Positions 8,639-18,836 of a DNA stretch of 58,000 bases are shown here, piece by piece. The notes under the pieces were generated by a model. The model did no database searches and was not told where the DNA came from. It was given only the letters and a program-made list of their open reading frames with translations. A program made the translations under genes and the position numbers. This DNA is from Cryptomeria japonica (taxonomy: Eukaryota > Streptophyta > Pinopsida > Cupressales > Cupressaceae): assembly GCF_030272615.1 (NCBI RefSeq), contig NC_081411.1, positions 828,686,897-828,744,896 on the forward strand. Direction: 5' to 3'. How positions within the stretch are numbered: the stretch's first letter is position 1; every line of letters starts with the position of its first letter.

Positions 8639-10066
8639 GGTGTATTATTTTTATTGTTTGATTTAATTATAATTAATTAATTAATTGAGTACATAGTTTA
8701 ATAATGTTAAATTAAATTAATAAGACTTATATAATTTATAATAATAAAAATAATACATGGTTGGTAATAATATTTAATATTATTGAAGGAGTAATATTGG
8801 ATTATATTGGTAAATGATTCTATATCATTGGATATTTATTATTTATTAGCTTTAGGAATTATTATTATTGTTATTATTAATATAGCCTTTGGTTATTTAT
8901 TTGTGGCTTTAATTTATTTATTATAGCCCTTGGTTTATTATATTTATTTATTGGGCTTTATAGTTAATTGTGCCATGAGTATTATTTTATTGGTTGATTT
9001 ACTAATTTCATTCTTGGGTTGATAAAATAAATATTATCCTACCTTCCCTGTTATATGGTTGGTTGAGTTACTGGGCAAGTAAATTAAATATTATTTTATT
9101 AATACTTACCTTGGATTTTGGAAAGGGTTGGTAAGAAATATTATTTAGTTTATTATTCTTATTGGTCGACATTATTGCATAGTTTGGGGGTTGATTTCTA
9201 TTTATTTGATTTCCTGTGATTTTTCGGGGGTCATTCTCTGTGACTTTGGATTTTGGATTTGTGTATAAGAAGCTTAGATTGTTTTGGGTTGAGCTTGGTT
9301 GGATTCATTCTTCTTCAGATTTTCAATTTGGCATTTTACCAGGTTGGAGGTTTTTGCTTCTGCATTTTTAATTTGAAAACATTGTTTTCTCTGTGATTGT
9401 TTTCGGGAATTTTGGGGAAATGTTTTAGTTATATAGTTGGTATAGTTACATAATTTGATTTATGAAATTATTATATAGTTGAGCTATAGTTTGAGGCAAA
9501 AATATATTTCTTTGTGATTTTTGTTTATTGTCGAGAATGATCGACATTGTGAGTTCCTGGATCTTGATTGTTGGCTTCCTGTATGTTGATTCTTGCATAA
9601 GATCAGAGGTTTGGTCCTTATTTTTTAGTCTCTTTATTGTATAGTGGAAGTTGAGAGTCTATGTTTGTTTGTCTGTGAGTTTTCATGTCTGATCAATACC
9701 GAGAGTTGTTTTCTCAGAACTTTGGTTGAGCCTTATATGTTTATTATAGAGCTTGGTAATTTAATCTTTAGCTTTGTATTGTGATTGTGTTCCTATGGAA
9801 TGTATTTTTGGGGCTTTATATTATCCCTTTGATTTTATTTTATTTTCGTAAGTTTTATTTCTTCATCTGTATTTTTGAGTACTAATACTATTATCATATG
9901 TGTTGTTTCTTGAATCAAAGGCGTTGGTCTGTTTCTTAAATGCGTTGCCAAGTTGGGCATATGCACTACAAGTTGATAAAATGTGCTAAAACATGTCGTA
10001 AAAGCATTGCAAGAAATAGAAAATGTGTTGCATAGTCCTGTATATGCGCTATAGAACATATCAATT
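8639..10066. other. AT-rich middle part of D, no gene seen
   Basis: Very AT-rich DNA with TAAT and TTATT runs near 8660-9100, then T-rich single-strand-biased sequence up to the Copia-1 insertion site. I see no frame, RNA gene or terminal repeat. Confidence 0.5.
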
Positions 10067-10545
10067 TGTTGGTGTAAATAATTATTCATCATGGATATTA
10101 TTACACTTACTTAAGTTTACTTAGGATAATGCATTACATAGTAGTTTGGATATGAGACACTTGGGTGTTTGTGCCTCATTGGGATAGTGTGTGTAGGAGA
10201 AATTCCACCTCTTATGGTGTTGATCTTGTTATTACACTATCATATCCACTTATTGTGGAGTGATAATTCCACCTTCGGTGGGTGATCCACCTCATGTGGA
10301 ATATTATATTATTTCTCCTACCTACCCACACCTATTTCCTACCTACCCTTGTTTCTCATTGAGCCACTTGTCATATTTGTGTGCTCATACATCCATATGG
10401 CCTTGCCTATATAAGCAGGCCTCTATTCATTGTATTGGTTAATCCAGTTGATCATTTTTATATTGATGAGAATCAGTTTGTTCTTGTCATTCTATTGTCT
10501 CTTTTATGCTTTTCATTGTGCCCTTGATCTTGGCAAAATCCAACA
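10067..10545 (+). repeat. 5' LTR of Copia-1
   Basis: Bounded by TGTTGG...CCAACA, inverted 6-bp ends. It contains repeated short TCCACCT/GTGGA motifs (about 10206-10300) that could fold, and the TATA box. It is one base shorter than the 3' LTR. Confidence 0.97.
10408..10415 (+). promoter_or_regulatory. TATA box of Copia-1 LTR
   Basis: TATATAAG in the context GCCTATATAAGCAGG, about 340 bp into the LTR. Transcription would start shortly downstream. The same box is in the 3' LTR, and Copia-2 has CTATATATG at the same place. Confidence 0.7.
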
Positions 10546-10563
10546 TGGTATCAGAGCCATTGG
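10546..10563 (+). other. Primer binding site of Copia-1 (initiator-Met type)
   Basis: TGGTATCAGAGCCATTGG starts at the base after the LTR. TGGTATCAGAGC is the standard site for the initiator methionine tRNA in plant Copia elements. Confidence 0.95.
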
Positions 10564-12225
10564 GGCTTCGTTGATCAGTTTTTGGAGACATCGTGGAAGG
10601 CTTCTATTTTCGGATTTGGGTATCTTCATTTTTTGGAGGCATCATACAGCGATTTGGACATCACCGTTGAATCCGGGAGGCCATTTCCATAAATTTTGAC
10701 TATAAAGTCGACCTATTTTGGTGAGGAAATTTTTTTTTCCCCAATTTTGCTAATCGTACGGATTTTTCGAATTTTTTTTTTTTTTTCAAAAAAATTTTCA
10801 TTTTTCAGAAAATTGTTTTCAAAAAAAATCAAAAAAAAAATATTAAAAAATTCGAAAAAGTGATAAAAAAAAAAAGGAAATCAAAAAAAAAAAAAAGGGA
10901 AAAATTGGTTTGGGGGTCCGCAGACCCCCGTACCCCCGTGACTGCAGGTTTGAACGCAGGGTATTGTACAACCCGCAGACTGTCATGACCGTACCCCCCG
11001 GCTGTCCTGCGTCCTCCGAAGACCGAGCCTCGACCACCGGTTCCGCGTGCACGCCACCGCCCGCCTCCCGGGTCTCCCTCCCGCGCTGCTGCCCGCAAGT
11101 TCTTTCCGGCCGGTGCCGCTTCGAGCCTGCGTCCGCTCCAGCCTCGGTCTCTCCTCCCGTCCTTGCAGCACAGTTTGTCTGCCCGCTCTCGCCGCCTCCA
11201 CGACCCGCGCCGCCGCAACGCTCGGCTCCGCTCCGGCCGCAGCACCCAGACCTCCTCCGCTTCGGCGCCTCCACAGGTCCTCCGCTGGCGGCTCCCGTGC
11301 AGCGCCAGCTCCACTGCCACGCAGCAGACAGGTCACCAAAACAAGCGAACCCGCGTCTGCCACGTGGCAGGCGGCCACTGGCCAGCGGGTACCCTCCGTA
11401 CAGCCAGTCAGATTTTCCGTACTGCCACGCATCATCGTACGGACTGCCACATCAGCTTGCCACGTCACATATTCCGTGCAGTACGGACTGCACAGTCAGC
11501 AGGCCGAGTCATCCGTCCGTACAGTACGGACGCCCAGTCAGCAGGCAGCGAAGTTTTCATGATGGTCATACGGCCGTCAAATTTAACACACTGTTTTGCT
11601 AACGTCAGCGCCACATCAGCATTTTTTGAAAATTTTTAAACCCCTCTCCATTGGGCTTTTCAGTTTTGCAGTCCAACTTTGGAAGGCCATATCTTGCTCA
11701 TTTTTGCTCCTTTTTGGGTGCAATTTTTTTTGAAATGGGCTAAAATTTTGTGATCTTCGCAGTGGTGTGGTTATTTTCTGATTTTGATGCACAGGTTTTT
11801 TGGAATTTTCGGATTCTCTCAGCTGTACCTGTCCAATCCTCAATTCTGCAACTTCAAAGGCCTCATTTGAGCTCATACGACCTCCTTTTCAAGTGCCATT
11901 TTTTTTGAAAGTGCTTATTTTTTCATCTACTTTCAGAATCTATGATCAAATTTCAGAGATTTTGAGTGAAAAATGTACTTTCAGATATTGGTCTTATTTG
12001 GCCTATTAGGTACTTTTAAATTGCTTGGATCTTAGTTAGATCTCTTGCATTATCAGTTGAGTCTCTTTTGGCCTTCATGAGGCAGTTGTACAATTGTAAA
12101 TCAGAAGTCCACTTTGCCATTTTTTACAAGTGGCCCATTGTATACGCACTACTTATAAAGTGCCAAAATCATCACATTTGGGGGGGTTCTTTGATTGAGT
12201 GAATTTGGGGGGGTGTCTTGTGTGA
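10564..12225 (+). other. Leader of Copia-1 with GC-rich block
   Basis: This is 1.66 kb between primer site and Gag-Pol. It opens AT-rich with long T and A runs (about 10730-10900). It then changes abruptly to a strongly GC-rich block (about 10905-11560), and returns to AT-rich DNA. Within the block, GTACGGA and CAGTCAGCAGGC motifs recur (about 11400-11550). Long frames on both strands there reflect lack of AT-rich stops, not a recognisable protein. Copia-2 has a GC-rich block at the same place (about 32590-33060) with mostly different sequence. Confidence 0.7.
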
Positions 12226-15200
12226 TTGTGCCTCTTTTGTGCTCTTTCCATTCTTGTTGCAATGAGTCCTAATAAGTTTCCACCATTAACTCCACATAAT
12301 TATGCATCATGGAAAATTAAAGTATGGAGTAAACTAATGGAAAAGGGTCTCACACACTACATAGATGGAACAATAACAACACCACCTGATCCTAAGGCTG
12401 ATCCAAATGCTCAATTAGAATGGCTCACTAAGAATTGCATGGCTCTTGGAACCTTACGCAAGTATGTATCAGATGACCTCATTTTCCACATTGAGAAGTG
12501 TAAAACAATTAAAGAGGCTTGGGATATGTTTCAGAAATTGTATGGACAAGTTGATGAAATCAGAGGCTACCAGATTGATAATGAGCTCACCAACTTAGAT
12601 CCCAAGAATTTTGATACAATCCAAGATTATGTAACCAAAGCAAATGAGCTAAGAGCAAAGCTAAAAGATTGTGGAATAGACAAAAAGGATGCTCAATTGA
12701 TATTCAACTTGTTGGACAAGCTTGCACCAGAGTATGCAGCATTTGTATCTAGCTTCCAAACTCATCGTTTGACAGTGGGGAGTTCTTATGTTATGCCTTC
12801 TTTTGAAGCTTTCACAGAAATGTTGATATTGGAACAATCTAAGTTGTTGAACATGGGGCTTCTCAAGTCTTCAAAGTCCAAGGCTTTGGTAGCAAATCAA
12901 GGAAATCAAGGAAGTCAAGGCAAAAATTCCAACAAGAAGAAAAAGCAATCTAAGTCTCAACCACAACAAGAAAAGGGACAATCATCCTCTCCATCACAAG
13001 GCAATCAACAATCCTCTTCCAAGAAGGGGACAACACCTAAGAAGGATAAACCAACTTGTGCATATTGCAAAAAGTATGGTCATGATGAGCATCGATGCCA
13101 CGCAAAGCAAGTTGATGAGTTAACCAATCTTCTCAAGAAAAACAACATCAACTTGCCATCCGCCTACACAAAGAAGGATTCCTCTTCTTCTTCTTCCTCA
13201 CAGTCAAAAGGAAAAGGGCAAGCATTTGTGGCTAAAACAGGTTCTTCACAGCAATGGATACTTGACTCGGGTGCCTCATATCACATGGGTTCTAGAAAGG
13301 AGCAGTTTTCTACATTAGAGCCATCTAAGGTACCTCACATTTACATAGGTGATGATACACAAGTAGAGGTTGAAGGGAAAGGTTCAGTTGACATGGATGA
13401 TGGAACATTTGAGAATGTTCTCTATGTTCCTAACTTGTCTACCAACCTTCTCTCCATCTACCAAATCACTCACTATGGGAATGGGAAAAAGGTTGAGTTT
13501 ACACCAGATTCAGTTGTGGTAAAGGAACTTGATGATGATGCCTTGGTAGCAGTGGGACAAGTCAATGACAACTCAAGGCTTTATTCATTTTCCCACTTTG
13601 TGCCAAGTTCACCTTCTAGGGCCTTGCTTACTCATTCAAATTCAGAAAGTAAGCTATGGCATGAGCGGTTTGGTCACCTCAACTACCGCTATCTTCAGCA
13701 GCTCAGCACTAAAGACATGGTCACAGGTCTTCCTCAAATCAGCTTTTCAGAGGGTGTATGTTCAGGTTGTTCCATGGGCAAGCATCCCGAAGAGAAATTT
13801 GATAAAGAGAAAACTTGGAGAGCTTTGGAAGTTCTTCAACTTGTTCACAGTGATGTAGCAGGTCCATTTCCAGCACCTTCATTTAGTAAGGCCCGCTATG
13901 TTCTTACCTTCATTGATGACTACTCCCGCTTCACTTGGGTCTACTTTCTCATTCATAAGAGTGAAGTATTTGACAGATTTCAGGACTTCAAGGCTCGTGT
14001 GGAAAAACAATCAGGGAAAGTGATCAAGATTCTTCGTACAGATAATGGTAGGGAATATGTGAACAAGAGACTTGAGGACTTTTGTACATTTGAGGGGATT
14101 GATCTTCAGCATTCTGTTGCATACACTCCACAGCAGAATGGGGTTGCAGAACGCAAGAATCGAACTCTCAAAGAAATGGCTAGCTGTATGATTCATGCAC
14201 GTTCTCTTGATCCCGCCTTTTGGGCAGAGGCTATCAGTTGCGCCACTCACATCCAGAATCGGGTTCCTCACAAAGCTTTACAAGGTATTACTCCTTTTGA
14301 AGCTTGGGTTGGTAGGAAACCGATTGTGAGACATTTCAGAGTCTTTGGGTGTCCAGCATGGGCTCGCATTCCTCCACAGAAACGCAAGGCATTGGAACCA
14401 CAGAGTCGGCCTTGCATATTTGTTGGATATCCTGAGGGTTTTAAGGCATACAGATTGATGGATCCAGAGACACATGAGGTATTCATTGAGAGGAGTGTTC
14501 ACTTTGAGGAAAGCTCTCCTAGCTTAGCCTCTCTACCTCCTCCACCTTCCTCCATTGTGGATGGTGATGTTAGTGATTCAGATGATGAGACTCCCTCAAC
14601 TCTGACTCGCAGGGTTACACCTCCGCAGGGTCCATTTGTAGTTGAGGTGCCTCATTCTCCACCTCCACCTAGACCTCGTTGGGCTCGACAGACACTTGAG
14701 TCCGCGGGTTCTCTTGTTGGGGATCCTTTGGATACACGGAGAACTCGATCACAACATCAGGATCATCCACATGCATTTATTGCTACCGCTTCCGATCCAC
14801 AGACATTTAGGGAAGCATCAGGGGTTCCTGAGTGGGACCAAGCTATGGAGGAAGAGTATAGTTCCTTGATGAGGAACAACACATGGGATCTAGTACATCT
14901 CCCTAAGGGGAGAAAGATGGTTCGATGTAAGTGGATCTATCGGACCAAGTTTGCAGCGGATGGTAGTGTGGATAAGTATAAGGCTCGGCTGGTTGCCAAA
15001 GGTTTCTCGCAGGTTGCAGGTGTTGACTATACTGAGACCTTTGCACCCGTAGCTAAGATGAACTCCATTCGTTTGACACTTGCTATTGCTGCAGCTCATG
15101 GTTGGGCTGTACATCAGATGGATGTGAAGAGTGCCTTTCTTCATGGTGATCTTGATGAGGAGATTTATATGGAGCAGCCACAGGGTTTCATCCAGGATAC

Positions 15201-16332
15201 TTCTTTGGTTTGCAGATTGAGGAAATCTATCTATGGCCTTAAGCAGGCCCCCAGGGCTTGGTATGCCAAGATGGATTCCTTTCTTCTCTCCGCAGGTTTC
15301 ACCAGGTGTCATTCCGATCCGAATGTCTACATTTTGCGACAGGATGACTCTCACTTGATACTTGTGCTCTATGTTGATGACTTGATCATTACAGGGAGTA
15401 CTTCATCCATCATTAGCAGGGTCAAATCTACTTTGCATGACAGATTTTCTATGATTGACTTGGGTCTTTTGCACTACTTTCTCGGGATTGAGATTTCACA
15501 GTCATCTTCCGGGATTACTCTATCGCAGCCCAAGTATGCTCTTGATCTACTTGCACGCTTTCATATGGCTGATTGTAAGCCTGCCCCGACTCCCTTTCTT
15601 TCAGGAGTCAAGCTTGAGGCTCAGTGTTCTTCTCCACTAGTTGATGCCACTTTGTATCGTCAGCTTGTGGGTAGTCTCATCTACTTGACTCATACACGCC
15701 CTGATATTTCATTTGCAGTTGGCATGGTTTCCCGCTTCATGCAGGAACCACATGAGCTTCATTGGAAAGCCGCCAAACGCATTCTACATTACATCCAGGG
15801 TACACATCACTATGGGATTCACTATGCAACAGGCATAGGACTTCGCTTGTTTGGTTACACAGACTCCGATTGGGCTGGCGATCTAGTTGATCGTAAGTCT
15901 ACTTCTGGTTACAGTTTTCACCTTGGTTCGGGCCCCATTTGTTGGCAGAGCAAGAAGCAACATGCTATTGCTCTCTCTTCGACTGAGGCTGAGTATCGAG
16001 GCGTTGTTAACGCAACGACTGAGACCATTTGGCTCCAGCAGATTCTCATAGAGTTTGGATTCACTACTCCACGACCGACAGTCCTATATTGCGACAATCA
16101 GAGTGCCATTTCCATCTCGAAGAACCCGGTCCAGCACCAGCGGACCAAACACATCGAGATTCATATGCACTATATCCGAGAGCTCATCCAGGAGCAGGTC
16201 ATTGATTTGCAGTATTGTTCTACAGCAGAGCAGGTTGCTGACATATTCACCAAACCTTTCACCGAGAGTAAGTTCCAGCAGTTGCGAGCTCTCTTGGGGG
16301 TGCGGGATGTGTCATTAGGGGGGGTCAGCTGA
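12226..16332 (+). CDS. Copia Gag-Pol polyprotein, intact
   Basis: One uninterrupted 1368-codon frame encodes all functions for Copia retrotransposition. Order: Gag (to about 270); zinc knuckle CX2CX4HX4C at 278-291 (CAYCKKYGHDEHRC); protease LDSGAS with Asp347; GAG-pre-integrase HHCC zone from His479; integrase catalytic triad Asp543, Asp606, Glu642 with the D-x35-E spacing; reverse transcriptase about 885-1130 with YVDD at 1049-1052; RNase H with Asp1213, Glu1254 and Asp1290. Every expected active-site residue is present and the length is usual for the family. The first Met is at 12226; the second (12262, MSPNKFPPLTPHNY) matches the start of conserved Gag and may be the true one. Particles form in the cytoplasm and integrase acts in the nucleus. 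There is no envelope gene. Confidence 0.97.
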   Translation: MCLFCALSILVAMSPNKFPPLTPHNYASWKIKVWSKLMEKGLTHYIDGTITTPPDPKADPNAQLEWLTKNCMALGTLRKYVSDDLIFHIEKCKTIKEAWDMFQKLYGQVDEIRGYQIDNELTNLDPKNFDTIQDYVTKANELRAKLKDCGIDKKDAQLIFNLLDKLAPEYAAFVSSFQTHRLTVGSSYVMPSFEAFTEMLILEQSKLLNMGLLKSSKSKALVANQGNQGSQGKNSNKKKKQSKSQPQQEKGQSSSPSQGNQQSSSKKGTTPKKDKPTCAYCKKYGHDEHRCHAKQVDELTNLLKKNNINLPSAYTKKDSSSSSSSQSKGKGQAFVAKTGSSQQWILDSGASYHMGSRKEQFSTLEPSKVPHIYIGDDTQVEVEGKGSVDMDDGTFENVLYVPNLSTNLLSIYQITHYGNGKKVEFTPDSVVVKELDDDALVAVGQVNDNSRLYSFSHFVPSSPSRALLTHSNSESKLWHERFGHLNYRYLQQLSTKDMVTGLPQISFSEGVCSGCSMGKHPEEKFDKEKTWRALEVLQLVHSDVAGPFPAPSFSKARYVLTFIDDYSRFTWVYFLIHKSEVFDRFQDFKARVEKQSGKVIKILRTDNGREYVNKRLEDFCTFEGIDLQHSVAYTPQQNGVAERKNRTLKEMASCMIHARSLDPAFWAEAISCATHIQNRVPHKALQGITPFEAWVGRKPIVRHFRVFGCPAWARIPPQKRKALEPQSRPCIFVGYPEGFKAYRLMDPETHEVFIERSVHFEESSPSLASLPPPPSSIVDGDVSDSDDETPSTLTRRVTPPQGPFVVEVPHSPPPPRPRWARQTLESAGSLVGDPLDTRRTRSQHQDHPHAFIATASDPQTFREASGVPEWDQAMEEEYSSLMRNNTWDLVHLPKGRKMVRCKWIYRTKFAADGSVDKYKARLVAKGFSQVAGVDYTETFAPVAKMNSIRLTLAIAAAHGWAVHQMDVKSAFLHGDLDEEIYMEQPQGFIQDTSLVCRLRKSIYGLKQAPRAWYAKMDSFLLSAGFTRCHSDPNVYILRQDDSHLILVLYVDDLIITGSTSSIISRVKSTLHDRFSMIDLGLLHYFLGIEISQSSSGITLSQPKYALDLLARFHMADCKPAPTPFLSGVKLEAQCSSPLVDATLYRQLVGSLIYLTHTRPDISFAVGMVSRFMQEPHELHWKAAKRILHYIQGTHHYGIHYATGIGLRLFGYTDSDWAGDLVDRKSTSGYSFHLGSGPICWQSKKQHAIALSSTEAEYRGVVNATTETIWLQQILIEFGFTTPRPTVLYCDNQSAISISKNPVQHQRTKHIEIHMHYIRELIQEQVIDLQYCSTAEQVADIFTKPFTESKFQQLRALLGVRDVSLGGVS

Positions 16333-16598
16333 CTTCTCCTTCCTCTCTTATGGGGGGGACTTTTTCCTCTTTGAGGTTTTGTCCTTCTTCCTTGAGATTC
16401 TTTTGTACATTCATCTCTCTTTTGGGGGGGAGTTTTTTTTCCCACCGGGTTTTCTCCCTTTCTCTGTTTGTGAGAGATTGCATTGCATTGTTTTGCTTGC
16501 ATTTGCATGTTGTACATGGGTACCTATCATGGCCTCATAGCCGGGACCCATCTTGCTTAGTTGCATTGTAGACTTAAGTGCATTCCCCTAAGTTGCAC

Positions 16599-16609
16599 TT
16601 AAGGGGGGG
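16599..16609 (+). other. Polypurine tract of Copia-1
   Basis: TTAAGGGGGGG directly before the 3' LTR. Three further G-runs lie between the stop codon and this tract (about 16316, 16350 and 16422); only the last one adjoins the LTR. Confidence 0.85.
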
Positions 16610-17089
16610 TGTTGGTGTAAATAATTATTCATCATGGATATTATTACACTTACTTAAGTTTACTTAGGATAATGCATTACATAGTAGTTTGGATATGAGA
16701 CACTTGGGTGTTTGTGCCTCATTGGGATAGTGTGTGTAGGAGAAATTCCACCTCTTATGGTGTTGATCTTGTTATTACACTATCATATCCACTTATTGTG
16801 GAGTGATAATTCCACCTTCGGTGGGTGATCCACCTCATGTGGAATATTATATTATTTCTCCTACCTACCCACACCTATTTCCTACCTACCCTTGTTTCTC
16901 ATTGAGCCACTTGTCATATTTGTGTGCTCATACATCCATATGGCCTTGCCTATATAAGCAGGCCTCTATTCATTGTATTGGTTAATCCAGTTGATCATTT
17001 TTATATTGATGAGAATACAGTTTGTTCTTGTCATTCTATTGTCTCTTTTATGCTTTTCATTGTGCCCTTGATCTTGGCAAAATCCAACA
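16610..17089 (+). repeat. 3' LTR of Copia-1
   Basis: 480 bp, same as the 5' LTR apart from a 1-bp indel. It is followed at once by the target duplication CAATT. Confidence 0.97.
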
Positions 17090-18831
17090 CAATTGCACTG
17101 CACAATGATGCAAATACGCCAGATTGGTTATTTTTGTCTTGGGGTCCGTTTTTCCGATTTTCTAAGTTTTAGATTGGATTTTCTTCTTTTCTCAATTTTT
17201 TTTAGGGTCTGTCCAGAGGCTGAGTATGTTCCTAAGTTCTCTTGGATGCCTGGAGTAGTGATTTGATACATTATTTGGTTATTTGTATTGTTGCAAGATG
17301 AATAATCCCTTGCTAGGTTATGGCTCCTTGGTCTATGTTGATTAATGAGATCTATGTGAATTATGTTATTGACTCATTGTGCATTATGAGAATTTATCTT
17401 GGTTAGCCGAATTGTTTTTTGTGAACCTTTATTGTTTTGATTTCATGTGTTGTTGAGGCCTAGGTGCATGATTAGGGCGAGTGGGCTTCTGTGAGCTATC
17501 GAGGTCATGAGGAATAGACTGCTAGGATTCTTGAGTAATAGAGTCGAGGTCTAGATCATTTGGATAGCTCATTGGAAGTTTTCCATTGTAATTGATAAGT
17601 GATAACATAATAATTTAATCTTAGGTGGGTTGGGTAGATTAATTCATCTAAGCAATATAATAAATGTGTTTTGTAATACCCATCTCATGGATCGGAGACC
17701 AGAGTGAGGTGGTAGATCTAGTAATTGGGTAAACCGTACTACCTTGATTTCCTCAAAGGATGAGATGGTTCCGCATGTGTATCCTATGTGGTAGCATGTG
17801 ATGACACTCTTTCCCTACATGTTGGTCCTAGTTCCTTATACCTTGTTGTTGAGTCAACTCTGGAGGTTTCTTGGTTGTTTGGTATGTTTCCCTTGGTTCG
17901 TGTTAGATTTGTTTCCTCTTTGGTTGATGGGTGTCAACTTAGATCTAGAGTGTGTGTGGGATCTTGTGTCATCTCCTAGAACGAGGGGTGATTCCTTTGG
18001 TTCCACATGGTCAAGTGGTTGGTCAATTGGGATGTTTTTCTTGGTTGTCATGTGTGGATGTGGATCTCTTATCTCTTCAATTCATGGATGGATATTCATA
18101 GCAGATTATTGCTCATGATTCATTTGACATGTATATGTAATTATAATTGAGAATTATGCTCATTGTTGTAAAAGACATTGCATTCATGTATCTAGTAGAT
18201 GTTATTAGGGAAAATGATGTATCATGTATATTTTGAGAATGATTAATAATGAGAATAATAGGTATTTAATCTATAGATGTGTTCTTAGTGCTATGCTTTT
18301 GATGATGTAATTAGTTCATATTGTTATGGTTTATTAATGTGATAATTGGTATTGAAATGGTTAATTGATGTTAAAAGAAATGAATGGTTGGGATTAGGAA
18401 AATTTGGTATTGGTGCTTTAAAATGAATCTAATGGGGTTAATTGGTAGTTGCATTATTGAATATTCCATTTAGGATAGATAGATTAGAAATGATCTTGCA
18501 TATGTGCATGGAAGGAATAGTTGATAGTACAAGCAATGTGTATTGGATTAGTTGTAATTATGATGTTATTGCTTATGATTAGTAGTATAAGTAATTACGT
18601 TGATTTACCCTAGGGAAGTTAGATGTTATTGATGTAGTTGTGTTTAATTCCTCTTGCGTATCTTATTGGAGTTTATGTTCATATTGATTTAATACTACTA
18701 AGATAATGAATGGTATTGCATATGCGAAGCTATTGTATTGGATGTGAGCATAAATGTTTTTAAAAAAAAGATTATCTTTATTTTACATGTTAGTTAGTGT
18801 ATTTCTATAGGGTATTTTGGTGGGCATTACA
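17090..18831. other. Right arm of D, no gene seen
   Basis: AT-rich sequence between the Copia-1 insertion and D's right end. It contains no convincing frame; the short ones near 17790-18120 look random. TTGTAATACCCATC at about 17672 resembles D's right end in inverted orientation, but is not followed by a matching repeat. Confidence 0.45.
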
Positions 18832-18836
18832 TAAGA

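Larger units (their letters stand above)
10067..17089 (+). mobile_element. Copia-1: complete, very young Copia retrotransposon
   Basis: Target duplication CAATT (10062-10066 and 17090-17094) is perfect. LTRs of 479 and 480 bp start TGTTGG and end CCAACA and differ, by eye, only by one inserted A (AATCAG against AATACAG). Primer site, leader, one 1368-codon Gag-Pol and polypurine tract are all present. This is the layout of an autonomous element that inserted recently and could still be active. It lies inside D, which lies inside C. Its older relative in the window is Copia-2. Confidence 0.97.
5918..18831. mobile_element. Unclassified insertion D, with nested elements
   Basis: Ends are TGTAGTGTCTC at the left and GGGCATTACA at the right, flanked by TAGGA (5913-5917) and TAAGA (18832-18836), a 5-bp target duplication with one mismatch. 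Removing it restores the Copia C reverse-transcriptase frame without gain or loss. Without the nested solo LTR B and Copia-1 it is about 4.7 kb. The TG...CA ends and 5-bp duplication suggest an LTR-type element, but I find no matching LTR pair, no pol, and no convincing primer site. Reading from the right end, TGTAATGCCCACC resembles the start of some plant Gypsy LTRs. Its only substantial frame is the broken coiled-coil gene at 7805-8638. Confidence 0.6.

Noticed and set aside
8030-8680. 216-codon plus-strand frame
   Set aside because: It is the antisense shadow of the coiled-coil frame on the minus strand.
10829-11639. Six overlapping frames of 143-230 codons in the Copia-1 leader
   Set aside because: High GC content removes stop codons in all frames. 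The proteins are Arg/Pro/Ala-rich without domains, and Copia-2 does not conserve them.
17672-17700. TGTAATACCCATC as the start of a further LTR
   Set aside because: It has no matching second copy, terminal CA or duplication in the window.
17788-18118. Short frames of 63-106 codons in D's right arm
   Set aside because: Length and composition fit chance, with no conserved motif or context.
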